Shown: positions 7,809-14,306, counted from the stretch's first letter. The stretch: DNA of 44,358 bases from a virus (IMGVR_UViG_3300036791_000441:1-44358); one strand, 5' to 3'. The notes: a model not told the origin generated them from the letters alone. A program made the numbers and translations.

Positions 7809-8129
7809 GTGAAAGAAGCGATGCCCAAGGTCGACACCGACGCCATCGAAGAAGGGATCAAGGAGGCGCTGCGGCCCCCGGTCCAGCTTCATCCCGTTCC
7901 GGCAACAGCAGAGGAGACACCGATGCGCCAAGCGATGCGCAATGTCGACCGCCACGTCGACAAGGAGAATCTCCAGATCGAAGCCTTCATCGACGAGGCC
8001 GTGCATCTGCGCATCGCGATGATGCGCGGCGCCTATGTGCCCGGGCCGAGAGACACCTGGGTGCGCAAGATGATGCTCGATGCCGTGATGAGCATCAGCG
8101 CCGTCAACGCGGGCGACCTGGGATCGTGA
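7809..8129 (+). CDS. Hypothetical helical protein
   Basis: A 106-residue protein with no family I recognise. It is mostly charged and helical (for example NVDRHVDKENLQIEAFIDEA) with a short Pro-rich piece at residues 22-36. The start is GTG 7809, with AGGAAAGG eight bases upstream. The stop overlaps the GTG of the next gene (GTGA). The Arg codon AGA in RDTW and the Thr codon ACA in EETPM both create AGACAC hexamers in different frames. Confidence 0.65.
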   Translation: MKEAMPKVDTDAIEEGIKEALRPPVQLHPVPATAEETPMRQAMRNVDRHVDKENLQIEAFIDEAVHLRIAMMRGAYVPGPRDTWVRKMMLDAVMSISAVNAGDLGS

Positions 8130-8428
8130 CAGCCTCGCTGGAGACACTGGGGCTGCGCTGGTTTGGGGTGCCCATTCACTCCATCCAGCGCGCCGCTGGC
8201 ATTCTCGGCACGAGCCAGCACCGGATCGAGAGTTTGCTGGAGGATGGCACGCTCAAGGCTGTCGTCTTCACAGGCGAAAAGGAAAAGCGGCTGGTCACGA
8301 CCGAATCGCTCGTGGCGTATCTGGCAACGGCGCAGGAGTGGACACCGCCGCTGCTGCGCTCGCCGCCCAAGCGCAAGACCTACGACAATTCGCCTGGGGA
8401 GCCTTACGAGGAGGCGGGACATGAATAA
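8126..8428 (+). CDS. Putative helix-turn-helix protein
   Basis: A 100-residue protein. Residues about 15-65 (HSIQRAAGILGTSQHRIESL, then a strand pair with FTGEKEKRLVT) have the spacing of an excisionase-like HTH with wing, as in the protein at 7130. The C-terminal 35 residues are Pro- and charge-rich. GTG start at 8126 overlaps the previous stop, so translation is coupled. It may be a second small regulator. The fold is suggested by pattern only. Confidence 0.6.
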   Translation: MTASLETLGLRWFGVPIHSIQRAAGILGTSQHRIESLLEDGTLKAVVFTGEKEKRLVTTESLVAYLATAQEWTPPLLRSPPKRKTYDNSPGEPYEEAGHE

Positions 8429-8657
8429 CCAAGAGCGCGCGGAAATGACCGACAAGATTTATGAGCTACAGGCGCGCGAAGCCGACGTAACCAACGCCCA
8501 CGAGGCAGGCTACCGCGCTGGCCTAGAGGCAGCGGCGATAATTTTGGCCAATAGGATTGCCCGATACGATCCCAACAACGATCAGGAAAATGCACTGCGG
8601 GGAGAACTGCAAAGCGCTCTTAAAGCCATACGCGCGGACGAGTGGCGTGACCAGTAG
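8421..8657 (+). CDS. Small helical hypothetical protein
   Basis: A 78-residue protein starting at ATG 8421 behind GAGGAGG, an excellent ribosome site inside the end of the previous gene (8-base overlap). The longer open frame upstream (from 8163) reads as a shadow of the previous gene and was not used. The sequence is mostly helical and charged (ERAEMTDKIYELQAREADV, AGYRAGLEAAAIILANRIA), probably a coiled coil. Function unknown. Confidence 0.65.
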   Translation: MNNQERAEMTDKIYELQAREADVTNAHEAGYRAGLEAAAIILANRIARYDPNNDQENALRGELQSALKAIRADEWRDQ

Positions 8658-8751
8658 GCAGATCGCCTGGTGTCTCACGGGTGGCGTCATCGCCTGGTCG
8701 TGGCTCAACTATTTTATCGGCTACTTCGTAGGGAGCCACTACTGCCGATGA
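8647..8751 (+). CDS. Membrane miniprotein, 34 residues
   Basis: GTG 8647 opens a 34-residue frame with one clear membrane span (IAWCLTGGVIAWSWLNYFIG) rich in Trp and Gly. It overlaps the end of the previous gene by 11 bases, and its stop overlaps the next start as ATGA. The ribosome site is weak (GGACGA), so this gene depends on coupling. One of a run of tiny membrane proteins. Too short for a family call. Confidence 0.5.
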   Translation: MTSRQIAWCLTGGVIAWSWLNYFIGYFVGSHYCR

Positions 8752-8825
8752 ACCATTTCCTCTGGGTGTGGACCGCCATCTGCCTGACGCTCACGCTTGT
8801 CCTGCAAGTGCTCAACCACGACTGA
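8748..8825 (+). CDS. Membrane miniprotein, 25 residues
   Basis: ATG 8748 overlaps the previous stop (ATGA). The 25-residue product is almost entirely one hydrophobic helix (FLWVWTAICLTLTLVLQVL) with a short polar tail. The coupling and the membrane-span pattern shared with neighbours support it, but a peptide this small could be chance. Confidence 0.45.
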   Translation: MNHFLWVWTAICLTLTLVLQVLNHD

Positions 8826-8828
8826 CCC

Positions 8829-9035
8829 ATGAGTATCCGTAAAGTTCTTCCGCGCCGTCTGGAATACTGGTGCCAGGTGCGTCGGCGCGGCCCGAAATTC
8901 CTGCTGATGGGCAAGTATCTCGGCAAGGATAACGTCTTCGCGATTTCGGTGCATGAGACACCGCAAGAGGCGCACGCGCACGGACGCGCCTACCTGGCGG
9001 CGCGCCTGGAGGAACAGGTCAGAGAGGCTTTATGA
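8829..9035 (+). CDS. Small basic hypothetical protein
   Basis: A 68-residue protein with a basic N-terminal half (RKVLPRRLEYWCQVRRRG) and a helical C-terminal half (PQEAHAHGRAYLAARLEEQV). Three bases separate it from the previous stop, and its stop overlaps the next start (ATGA). No family recognised. A nucleic-acid-binding role is possible from charge alone. Confidence 0.6.
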   Translation: MSIRKVLPRRLEYWCQVRRRGPKFLLMGKYLGKDNVFAISVHETPQEAHAHGRAYLAARLEEQVREAL

Positions 9036-9382
9036 CGCTCGATGATGTAGAGGAAGCCATCGAGCGACTGGAGAAGACTGGCCTTCTCCAGGAAGCCGCC
9101 GTCATGCGGTGCCTCATGGAAGAAATTGCCTGGATGCGTGTCGCCATGGAAATGATCGGCGACACGATGGAAGCCGCATTCAACCGGGGGAGCGCCCAAT
9201 ATGCCAAGATCGGCACTCGACGCGAAACTGCGCTACTTGATTCGAATGGAGCGCGCTTCAAACCCCGGCGAGGCGCATGTCGCCGCCCTGATGCGCTTCC
9301 TGTTAAACCGCACGCGAACTGTCGAAAGCGAGAACTTCCAGCTTCGCAGGCGGCTCCAATTGTTGTCGCCACAGAGGATTGA
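9032..9382 (+). CDS. Hypothetical helical protein; second half overlaps another frame
   Basis: A 116-residue frame. The first 55 residues look genuine: helical and acidic (DDVEEAIERLEKTGLLQEAA, then MEEIAWMRVAMEMIGDTMEA). After about residue 57, where the gene at 9201 begins in another frame, the composition becomes Arg/Pro/Ala-rich, like an out-of-frame translation. Either the two genes overlap by 182 bases, or the true protein is shorter and a frameshift in the sequence hides its stop. The start is on an ATGA overlap. Confidence 0.5.
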   Translation: MTLDDVEEAIERLEKTGLLQEAAVMRCLMEEIAWMRVAMEMIGDTMEAAFNRGSAQYAKIGTRRETALLDSNGARFKPRRGACRRPDALPVKPHANCRKRELPASQAAPIVVATED

Positions 9383-9395
9383 GCATGTCCCGTAA
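9201..9395 (+). CDS. Small helical protein overlapping the previous frame
   Basis: ATG 9201 follows a good ribosome site (GGGGGAGC, seven-base spacing). The 64-residue product (LDAKLRYLIRMERASNPGEA, then LLNRTRTVESENFQLRRRLQ) is typical helical, coiled-coil-like protein. In this stretch it is the more protein-like of the two frames. It overlaps the next gene by 11 bases. Function unknown. Confidence 0.6.
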   Translation: MPRSALDAKLRYLIRMERASNPGEAHVAALMRFLLNRTRTVESENFQLRRRLQLLSPQRIEHVP

Positions 9396-9618
9396 GAAGC
9401 ACAAGAAACTGGCCTTCACGGTCACGCTCGTCCGCCCCGACGGGGCGGCGATCACGGACGTGCGCGATTACGTCTACCAGGCCGTGAGGAGCTGGCACGG
9501 CTCGCTCAATCCGGGCCACCAGTATCCCGATCAGCCGAACGCGCCGGAAAATGAGCCCGATCCGATGTTCTACCTCGACGAGAGTTCAGTCCGCGTGAAG
9601 AGGGCTTCCGTCGTATGA
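9385..9618 (+). CDS. Small hypothetical protein
   Basis: A 77-residue protein starting at ATG 9385 with AGAGGA six bases upstream; a TTG at 9379 is possible but poorer. It has a basic start (SRKKHKKLAFTVTLVRPDG), a central helix (DVRDYVYQAVRSWHG) and an acidic Pro-rich patch. Coupled to the next gene by a 4-base overlap. No family recognised. Confidence 0.65.
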   Translation: MSRKKHKKLAFTVTLVRPDGAAITDVRDYVYQAVRSWHGSLNPGHQYPDQPNAPENEPDPMFYLDESSVRVKRASVV

Positions 9619-9845
9619 ACGAAAAGAGCTACCGTTACCGGCTGGAAGGCACGGGCCGCGACAACGCGGCTTGGATGGTGGAGGGCGTCGCCAAGGCCGA
9701 ATGGCCCGACCTCTTTGACGTGATCAACCGCGACGGCTTCCGCAAGCTGACCAACGGCAACGCGACTTACGGCCAGCCCGGGGTGGGCGGCTGCAAAGGT
9801 CCCTATGAAATCAAGTCGCTGCTCATTACCCTGGTGATGCAATGA
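9615..9845 (+). CDS. Small hypothetical protein
   Basis: A 76-residue protein that reads as one mixed alpha/beta domain (SYRYRLEGTGRDNAAWMVEG, then WPDLFDVINRDGF). It starts and ends on ATGA overlaps, in the middle of a tightly coupled gene chain. Function not recognised. Confidence 0.65.
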   Translation: MNEKSYRYRLEGTGRDNAAWMVEGVAKAEWPDLFDVINRDGFRKLTNGNATYGQPGVGGCKGPYEIKSLLITLVMQ

Positions 9846-10105
9846 ACGACATCTTCTGCTTCGAGGTGCAGTGCCTCGGCTGCGGGCGCAACATGAACGC
9901 GCACAGCGAGGTCACGCCGAATCCCGATCCCCAGCCGCCCGTCGAGGGCAACATCGCCATCTGTTTCAAGTGCGGCGCCGCTATGATCTTCGATGAAGAC
10001 CTGAAACTGCGCTGGCCGACCGAGCAAGAGAAACTCGAGTTCAAGAGGGACGACACCGATAAAGCCATCGAGTGGGTGCGCTCGCAGCGCCCGGTGCATC
10101 ATTGA
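9842..10105 (+). CDS. Small zinc-ribbon protein
   Basis: An 87-residue protein with two CxxC pairs: CLGC near residues 11-14 and CFKC near residues 41-44, the spacing of a zinc ribbon. A polar Pro-rich loop lies between them, and the C-terminal part is charged and helical (PTEQEKLEFKRDDTDKAIEW). Such ribbons bind nucleic acid or act as protein docks. Starts and ends on short overlaps with its neighbours. Metal binding likely; partner unknown. Confidence 0.7.
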   Translation: MNDIFCFEVQCLGCGRNMNAHSEVTPNPDPQPPVEGNIAICFKCGAAMIFDEDLKLRWPTEQEKLEFKRDDTDKAIEWVRSQRPVHH

Positions 10106-10212
10106 GCCGGGAAGCCTGGCAGTGGTTTAACGCCGCTTGGCTCTTCGGGCTTGCGCTGGTGGTGACTGTCGGCCTTTACCTTCTGGTCGAGAAGATCAAA
10201 CGACGGGGATAA
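10102..10212 (+). CDS. Membrane miniprotein, 36 residues
   Basis: TTG 10102 overlaps the previous stop (TTGA). The product has one membrane span (AAWLFGLALVVTVGLYLLV) followed by a basic tail (EKIKRRG), giving a positive-inside anchor. Part of the membrane miniprotein series. Function unknown. Confidence 0.55.
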   Translation: MSREAWQWFNAAWLFGLALVVTVGLYLLVEKIKRRG

Positions 10213-10216
10213 CAAG

Positions 10217-10432
10217 ATGCACCCATCCACCTACGAATATCTGAAGCCAACCGACGATCAGATGAAGCGCATGGAAGCACTGCGCGAAGCCGCCAGAGTT
10301 TATGGCGATGTGCTGGAGCATTTGCTGCCGGATGGCCCCGACAAGACCTTCGTGATCCGGGCGCATCGGTCGAATGCCATGTGGGCCAATGTCTGCGTAA
10401 CGCGACTGCCCGACGGCACGCCAAGAGAATGA
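10217..10432 (+). CDS. Acb2/Tad1-type cyclic-nucleotide sponge (hairpin domain)
   Basis: A 71-residue protein that fits the Acb2/Tad1 hairpin pattern: an N-terminal YLKPTDDQMKRMEALREAA (Tyr...Pro...Gln, then the RM/RY-E-x-x-R helix), a Pro-led turn (LLPDGPDKTFVIR) and the strongly characteristic MWAN motif at residues 54-57, followed by an Arg four residues later. Proteins of this family form compact oligomers that bind cyclic di- and trinucleotides or cyclic ADP-ribose variants. They thereby switch off CBASS and Thoeris defence. The position, among tiny accessory genes behind the replication module, is usual for anti-defence genes. The segment between the Pro turn and MWAN departs from the commoner L-R/E-x-A form, so ligand preference cannot be predicted. 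The family call is from recalled motif, not a search. Confidence 0.68.
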   Translation: MHPSTYEYLKPTDDQMKRMEALREAARVYGDVLEHLLPDGPDKTFVIRAHRSNAMWANVCVTRLPDGTPRE

Positions 10433-10542
10433 TCGCGATCCCGGTTTTCCTGGGAATTCTGCTCGCCATCGCCATCGAGCTGTGGGTTCGCTACTACACG
10501 AAAAGACACTTCTTGCGCAGGCGCCGGAGGCGATTAGGGTGA
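10429..10542 (+). CDS. Membrane miniprotein with basic tail, 37 residues
   Basis: ATG 10429 overlaps the stop of the sponge-like gene (ATGA). It has one span (AIPVFLGILLAIAIELWV) and a very basic end (RHFLRRRRRRLG) that should stay in the cytoplasm. Coupled translation with the gene before it is notable. Function unknown. Confidence 0.55.
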   Translation: MIAIPVFLGILLAIAIELWVRYYTKRHFLRRRRRRLG

Positions 10543-10564
10543 TGGCTTCGAGGGGAAGGCCATC

Positions 10565-10684
10565 ATGGAGACACGGAGATACACGCGGACACCGCGCTGG
10601 GGTGCGTATCTCTATACCCTCTTTCTCATGGCCATAAGTTTTCTTATGGTCCGCTACTTTCACCAGAGGGGAGCCGGGCCGTGA
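10565..10684 (+). CDS. Membrane miniprotein, 39 residues
   Basis: ATG 10565 has GAGGGGAAGG upstream. Basic N terminus (METRRYTRTPRW), then one span (GAYLYTLFLMAISFLMV) and a short basic tail. The stop overlaps the GTG start of the next gene. Good ribosome site, so likely expressed; function unknown. Confidence 0.55.
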   Translation: METRRYTRTPRWGAYLYTLFLMAISFLMVRYFHQRGAGP

Positions 10685-10851
10685 ACATTGTCATCCTCAT
10701 TCTCATCTTGGTGCTGCTCCTCGGGGGCGGCTATGGCTATTACGGCGGCTGGCACAGCAACTTCGGCGGGCCCTACTACTATGGCGGCGGCATCGGCCTC
10801 GTCGTGCTTCTTCTGATCATTCTTCTCATCTTCGGCGGCAGGGTCTTCTAG
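10681..10851 (+). CDS. DUF3309-like small membrane protein
   Basis: GTG 10681 follows GAGGGGAG. The 56-residue product has two hydrophobic segments (IVILILILVLLLGG and IGLVVLLLIILLIFGG) around a Gly/Tyr-rich loop (YGYYGGWHSNFGGPYYYGG). This is the layout of the DUF3309 family of small bacterial membrane proteins, often found in alphaproteobacteria. It may have been taken from a host. Role unknown; a holin-like role is possible but there is no specific sign of it. Confidence 0.6.
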   Translation: MNIVILILILVLLLGGGYGYYGGWHSNFGGPYYYGGGIGLVVLLLIILLIFGGRVF

Positions 10852-10860
10852 GAGGGGTCA

Positions 10861-12189
10861 ATGGCGAAACAAAAAGTCGCGACGTTCCAAGCCGACGTGA
10901 CCGTTTCTGGAAGCACCGACGACGGCACCGCACAGATTCTTATCGTGCAGCGCCTCGAAGCCGAGACACCGCCGCCGGACACCGAACAGCCTCCGGTTTC
11001 GCCCCCAGTGTCCCCTCCAGTGTCCCCGCCCGTCTCGCCGCCTGGCGCCTTTACGCCGCCCTCTTACCTGCGCACCGACACCAGCAAGGTGCCCGTGCCC
11101 AACGTGGCGCGCCCGGCCTATCTCGCTCCTTATACCGACCCGAACTTCAAGACCCGGATCGTGCGCATCACCGGCAACGAAGGGGCCAGCATTGAGGGCA
11201 TCCCAGGAAGTCGCTGGGGCGAGCTGTGCAGGCATCACTACAACAGCGACCAGGCCTGGAGCTGCGACGAGAAGCTCATCTACCTGGACATGAACGACGG
11301 CGGTTCGCCGAGTGCCCTTTTTCTCGATGGCGAAAGCTATCGCCCCCTGTTCGGGCCCGCGAACAAGCCGTCGAGCGCGGATATTCGTTGGCACCCGACC
11401 AAGCCGGGGATCATGCTCGCCGCCTCGGGCTCGAAGTTCCTTGAATGGAACCCGAAGACCGGAGCGCAGCAAGTCCTTGGAGACTTCGACGACTTCGACG
11501 ATCTGACGATGGGGCCTTGGGAAGGCTCGCCGAGCGCTGACGGCAAGTTCGTGGTGCTGACTTCTGATAGTCAAAAGAATGCTTTCGTCTTCGACATCGA
11601 GCATGGGGATGCGCACCCCACCATCAAGGGCTCGAAGTTTGGTGAGTTCTCCGATTGCCGCATTTCGCGCGGTGGCAATTACATGGTCTGGAAAACCTCG
11701 CCAGACGAGGTGACGATCACCGACTTCCAGGGCAATAAGATCACGCACCTCCCCAACAATTACGTGTCTCACTTCGACGTGACCGTCGACGCCGCTGGCA
11801 ACGAGGTTCTCTGCGGAAGGGTGAACTCTTCGAGTGTGGGGCAAGGCAGCTCAGGCTTGGTGAGCAAGTATCGCTTGAAGGACGGCAGGCGCACTTCCTT
11901 GCAGGCCGCCAAGGGCTGGAGTTCGCACACTTCCTGCCGCTCGAACGTGAATTACTGTGTCTCGGGGCCGACGCTGGAAGGTGGAGATTACATCTACAAT
12001 GGCGAACTCATCCTGATGAGCCTGGACGGCGGGAAGGTCTGGCGTCTGGGGCACACCCACACCCTGAACGAAGTGGAATACGTGCAGGAGACACAGCCCT
12101 CACACTCGCCCTCGGGCGGAAGAGTGATCTTCGCCTCGCCTTGGGGCACATCTGGCGTTGGCGCATATGTCGTGGATTTCAGGACGTAG
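10861..12189 (+). CDS. Beta-propeller protein with Pro-rich stalk
   Basis: A 442-residue protein with an AGGAGGGG ribosome site just before ATG 10861. Residues about 35-62 form a repeat of PPVS units. The rest (residues 75-442) reads as a beta-propeller: repeated blades with patterns such as SWSCDEKLIYLDMNDG-type and SPSADGKFVVLTSDS, FSDCRISRGGNYMVWKTS and HSPSGGRVIFASPW. The blade style (asp/gly turns before strands, HSPSGGRV near the end) resembles TolB-like or oligogalacturonate-lyase-like propellers. No signal peptide is visible. It might be a virion-attached carbohydrate-binding or degrading protein, but it sits on the early strand, away from the tail genes. Fold likely; activity not established. 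Confidence 0.65.
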   Translation: MAKQKVATFQADVTVSGSTDDGTAQILIVQRLEAETPPPDTEQPPVSPPVSPPVSPPVSPPGAFTPPSYLRTDTSKVPVPNVARPAYLAPYTDPNFKTRIVRITGNEGASIEGIPGSRWGELCRHHYNSDQAWSCDEKLIYLDMNDGGSPSALFLDGESYRPLFGPANKPSSADIRWHPTKPGIMLAASGSKFLEWNPKTGAQQVLGDFDDFDDLTMGPWEGSPSADGKFVVLTSDSQKNAFVFDIEHGDAHPTIKGSKFGEFSDCRISRGGNYMVWKTSPDEVTITDFQGNKITHLPNNYVSHFDVTVDAAGNEVLCGRVNSSSVGQGSSGLVSKYRLKDGRRTSLQAAKGWSSHTSCRSNVNYCVSGPTLEGGDYIYNGELILMSLDGGKVWRLGHTHTLNEVEYVQETQPSHSPSGGRVIFASPWGTSGVGAYVVDFRT

Positions 12190-12224
12190 CATGTGGAGCG
12201 GCTGGCGCGAGGAGGTAAGGCACT

Positions 12225-12347
12225 ATGCGGACCTTGCGAGATGGGGCAATGCTTTTCGCTTTGGCTGCATGCGTCGCCGCCCTAAGCCCCATCCTCTGGC
12301 TGGGGAACTATCTCCAGAAGCGGGAGCGCCGGAAGCACGCGAGATGA
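12225..12347 (+). CDS. Membrane miniprotein, 40 residues
   Basis: ATG 12225 lies behind GAGGAGGTAAGG, one of the best ribosome sites in the window. The product has a span (AMLFALAACVAALSPILWL) and a basic tail (QKRERRKHAR). The stop overlaps the next ATG (ATGA). Function unknown. Confidence 0.6.
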   Translation: MRTLRDGAMLFALAACVAALSPILWLGNYLQKRERRKHAR

Positions 12348-12556
12348 CACGCGAAGAGAAGATTCGGAAAGTCCTCGCGCTGCGAAAAGAGATCGTGGCG
12401 ATGGCGGGTTACACCGCTGGCGTCGAGCACGGCGAGGACGGGGAAATTCCCGAGGAACTGTGGGAACGGGCGGCGAAGCACTACGCGCGCCTGCTGAAGG
12501 CGGAAGGCCTCGTCGACGACCTCACGGAAGAGGAAGTCGAAAAATACGATTCCTAG
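12344..12556 (+). CDS. Small acidic helical protein, last gene of the rightward block
   Basis: A 70-residue protein from ATG 12344 (ATGA overlap), highly charged and helical (REEKIRKVLALRKEIVAMAG, then PEELWERAAKHYARLLKAEG). The open frame extends upstream to 12158, but that part is in a different frame from the well-supported miniprotein and was not used. Its stop TAG shares the palindrome CTAG with the stop of the convergent minus-strand gene. Function unknown. Confidence 0.65.
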   Translation: MTREEKIRKVLALRKEIVAMAGYTAGVEHGEDGEIPEELWERAAKHYARLLKAEGLVDDLTEEEVEKYDS

Positions 12557-13017
12557 ATGCGCGTCGCTCCGCTTCCCGAACCTCCGGCCCGATCCATCAG
12601 CATCGCCGTCATGCCGCGATTGCCGCCCAGGCCGAACATCTGTTGCCACCAGCTCGGCTGAGCTGCCGGATTCGGTTGTGGTCCCCCGCCTTGCTGGACT
12701 GGCGGCGGCAGAGACACCGGCATGGCTTGGACACGCGCTGGCGGGATACTTGTGGGCCCCGTCGCGAATCCGGTTCCTTGAAGCCCGGAAGGGGCGCTCG
12801 TCGGAAAAGACGGGACACCCGTCGGGTTGCCCGACGGCTGGCTCTGGTAGGCGCCCGCCGGGAAGGACGCCGGTCCCGTGGGATTGGGACGGAGCGGCGG
12901 CACGACAGCTTGTTGCCGCCCCGGCTGGTTCAGGAAGGTCAGCGGGCTGGCGTAAGGATTGTTGAAGGCCGGGATGGACTGGATCGGGTCCCCGGTTCCG
13001 TAGGGATTGGCGGGCAT
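12553..13017 (-). CDS. Pro/Gly-rich protein, last gene of the leftward virion block
   Basis: A 154-residue, Pro/Gly/Asn/Gln-rich protein starting at ATG 13017 behind AAAGGGGAG; an ATG at 13041 lacks that site. There is little predicted structure apart from a short aromatic segment near the C terminus (PSWWQQMFGLGG). It lies after the virion lysin and two further Pro-rich genes, so it may be a minor virion part or ejection partner. Convergent with the rightward block through a shared CTAG. Function unknown. Confidence 0.6.
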   Translation of the reverse strand: MPANPYGTGDPIQSIPAFNNPYASPLTFLNQPGRQQAVVPPLRPNPTGPASFPAGAYQSQPSGNPTGVPSFPTSAPSGLQGTGFATGPTSIPPARVQAMPVSLPPPVQQGGGPQPNPAAQPSWWQQMFGLGGNRGMTAMLMDRAGGSGSGATRI

Positions 13018-13038
13018 CGGTGTCTCCCCTTTGAAAGG

Positions 13039-13066
13039 CACCGCCGTCCCTTACGGGACGACGGTG
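13039..13066 (-). terminator. Hairpin after the Pro/Gly repeat gene
   Basis: CACCGCCGTCCC (13039-13050) pairs with GGGACGACGGTG (13055-13066) around a four-base loop; twelve positions with one mismatch. It lies 14 bases after the stop of the minus gene at 13080. There is no clear U-tract, so it may be a weak terminator or an RNA-stability hairpin. Confidence 0.45.
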
Positions 13067-13079
13067 TGCAGGCCCCAAA

Positions 13080-13793
13080 CTACTTGTGTCGGCGAGAAGG
13101 TGTCGGAGCTATCGGGTTGTCAGTCCCAGGCAAGTCCCCCGGCAGCGTCTGATCCGGGGCGGCGCCGCCTTCGCTCCCGCCTTCGCCACCGCCATTGCCG
13201 CCACCACCGCCGGGGTTCGGCGGATGCGGCTTGTCGCCGCCGCCGCTCGGCAGCCAGACCCAGCCATAGATGGGCGAATAGGCCCAACCCCCTCCCATGT
13301 CCTCGGTCGGAGGCGTTCCCGGCTGGCCGCCGCCGCCAGGCGCGATTGGGTGCGCAGGGTGGCCAGGCTGGTAAATCGGATGGGACGGATAGCCAGGCGC
13401 GCTCGGAGGGCCAGCACCGCCGCCAGGCGCAATCGGATGCGCCGGGTAGGGCGGCAAAGAGCCGGGGCCGCCCCAGATGCCAGGTGGCTGCCCGCCAGGC
13501 GCAATCGGATGCGACGGATGGCCGGGTTGGTAGATCGGATGTGATGGATAACCAGGCGCCCCGCCACCGCTCGGCGGGTAATAGATCGGCGGCATGACTG
13601 ACGGCGGTAGCGAGCCGGGACCGCCCCAAATGCCCGGCGGTTGCCCACCAGGTGCAATCGGATGGGCCGGATAGACCGGCGGCGGGTAATAAATAGGCGG
13701 CATGACGACAGGTCCGCCCGGCATCGGCCCCCCGCCGACTTCGAGGCCGCTATAGGTCAGGACGCCGGTAATGGTGATCGGAATACTAGGCAT
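13080..13793 (-). CDS. Pro/Gly-rich repeat protein
   Basis: A 237-residue protein built from repeated short blocks: HPIAPGG (five copies), GGQPPGIWGGPGSLPP (two copies), MPPIYYPP (two copies) and YPSHPIYQPGHP (two copies). A Gly/Asn-rich tail follows. The repeats are also visible in the DNA (around 13429-13455, 13496-13515 and 13649-13668), so the gene has probably grown by slippage or unequal exchange. The N terminus (PSIPITITGVLTYSGLEV) may be the only folded part. There is no signal peptide. Such extended Tyr/Pro proteins may be structural or adhesive virion parts. Likely a real gene from position and start; function unknown. Confidence 0.6.
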   Translation of the reverse strand: MPSIPITITGVLTYSGLEVGGGPMPGGPVVMPPIYYPPPVYPAHPIAPGGQPPGIWGGPGSLPPSVMPPIYYPPSGGGAPGYPSHPIYQPGHPSHPIAPGGQPPGIWGGPGSLPPYPAHPIAPGGGAGPPSAPGYPSHPIYQPGHPAHPIAPGGGGQPGTPPTEDMGGGWAYSPIYGWVWLPSGGGDKPHPPNPGGGGGNGGGEGGSEGGAAPDQTLPGDLPGTDNPIAPTPSRRHK

Positions 13794-13817
13794 TGTTCCT
13801 TCTCCGTTTTTGGCCCC

Positions 13818-14306
13818 CTACTGAGGCACGCCTTTGGGGCGGTTCATGGCGTGCAGCATCGGCGGAACGTGTATCGGCGGGATGACTCCCGGCGCGAAAC
13901 TCTGCGGAACTCGCGGAATAGCCCCCGCCAATGGGTATCCCGAAGGCATAGGCTGGACAGGCACCCCGTTCGGCATCAAGGTCGGCGACGGCGAACGGGC
14001 GTCGGGGTAGGGCGGCGACACCCCGGGGTGCGGTGTCGGCATCCCGGTCTGAAGCCCGATCATGGGCATAGGCTTTTGTGACTGCGGTGGCAAAAGCCTC
14101 TGGGAAGCCCCAGGAGGGGCCTTGCCGCGCGCTCCCGGTGGGAACAGGGCATGCGCCAGGCCAGCCCCTGGCGAGCCTCCTGGCGCGCTTCCTGGTGTCT
14201 TTTGCACGACACCTCCCGTCTGCCTGCTGCTGTTAAGGGGACGCGTGGTCGTGCCAGCAGGCGGCGGGTCGGCCATTCCGGCAATCGAAGAAGCTACGGA
14301 AGCCAT
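13818..14306 (-). CDS. Pro-rich hypothetical protein
   Basis: A 162-residue protein, rich in Pro, Gly, Ala and Ser throughout, with Met-Pro repeats towards the end (PMPMIGLQTGMPTP, then QPMPSGYPLAG). The first 12 residues look like a short helix. It lies four bases after the lysin gene, in the same direction, and is the first of three Pro-rich proteins ending the virion block. No family recognised. Confidence 0.55.
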   Translation of the reverse strand: MASVASSIAGMADPPPAGTTTRPLNSSRQTGGVVQKTPGSAPGGSPGAGLAHALFPPGARGKAPPGASQRLLPPQSQKPMPMIGLQTGMPTPHPGVSPPYPDARSPSPTLMPNGVPVQPMPSGYPLAGAIPRVPQSFAPGVIPPIHVPPMLHAMNRPKGVPQ

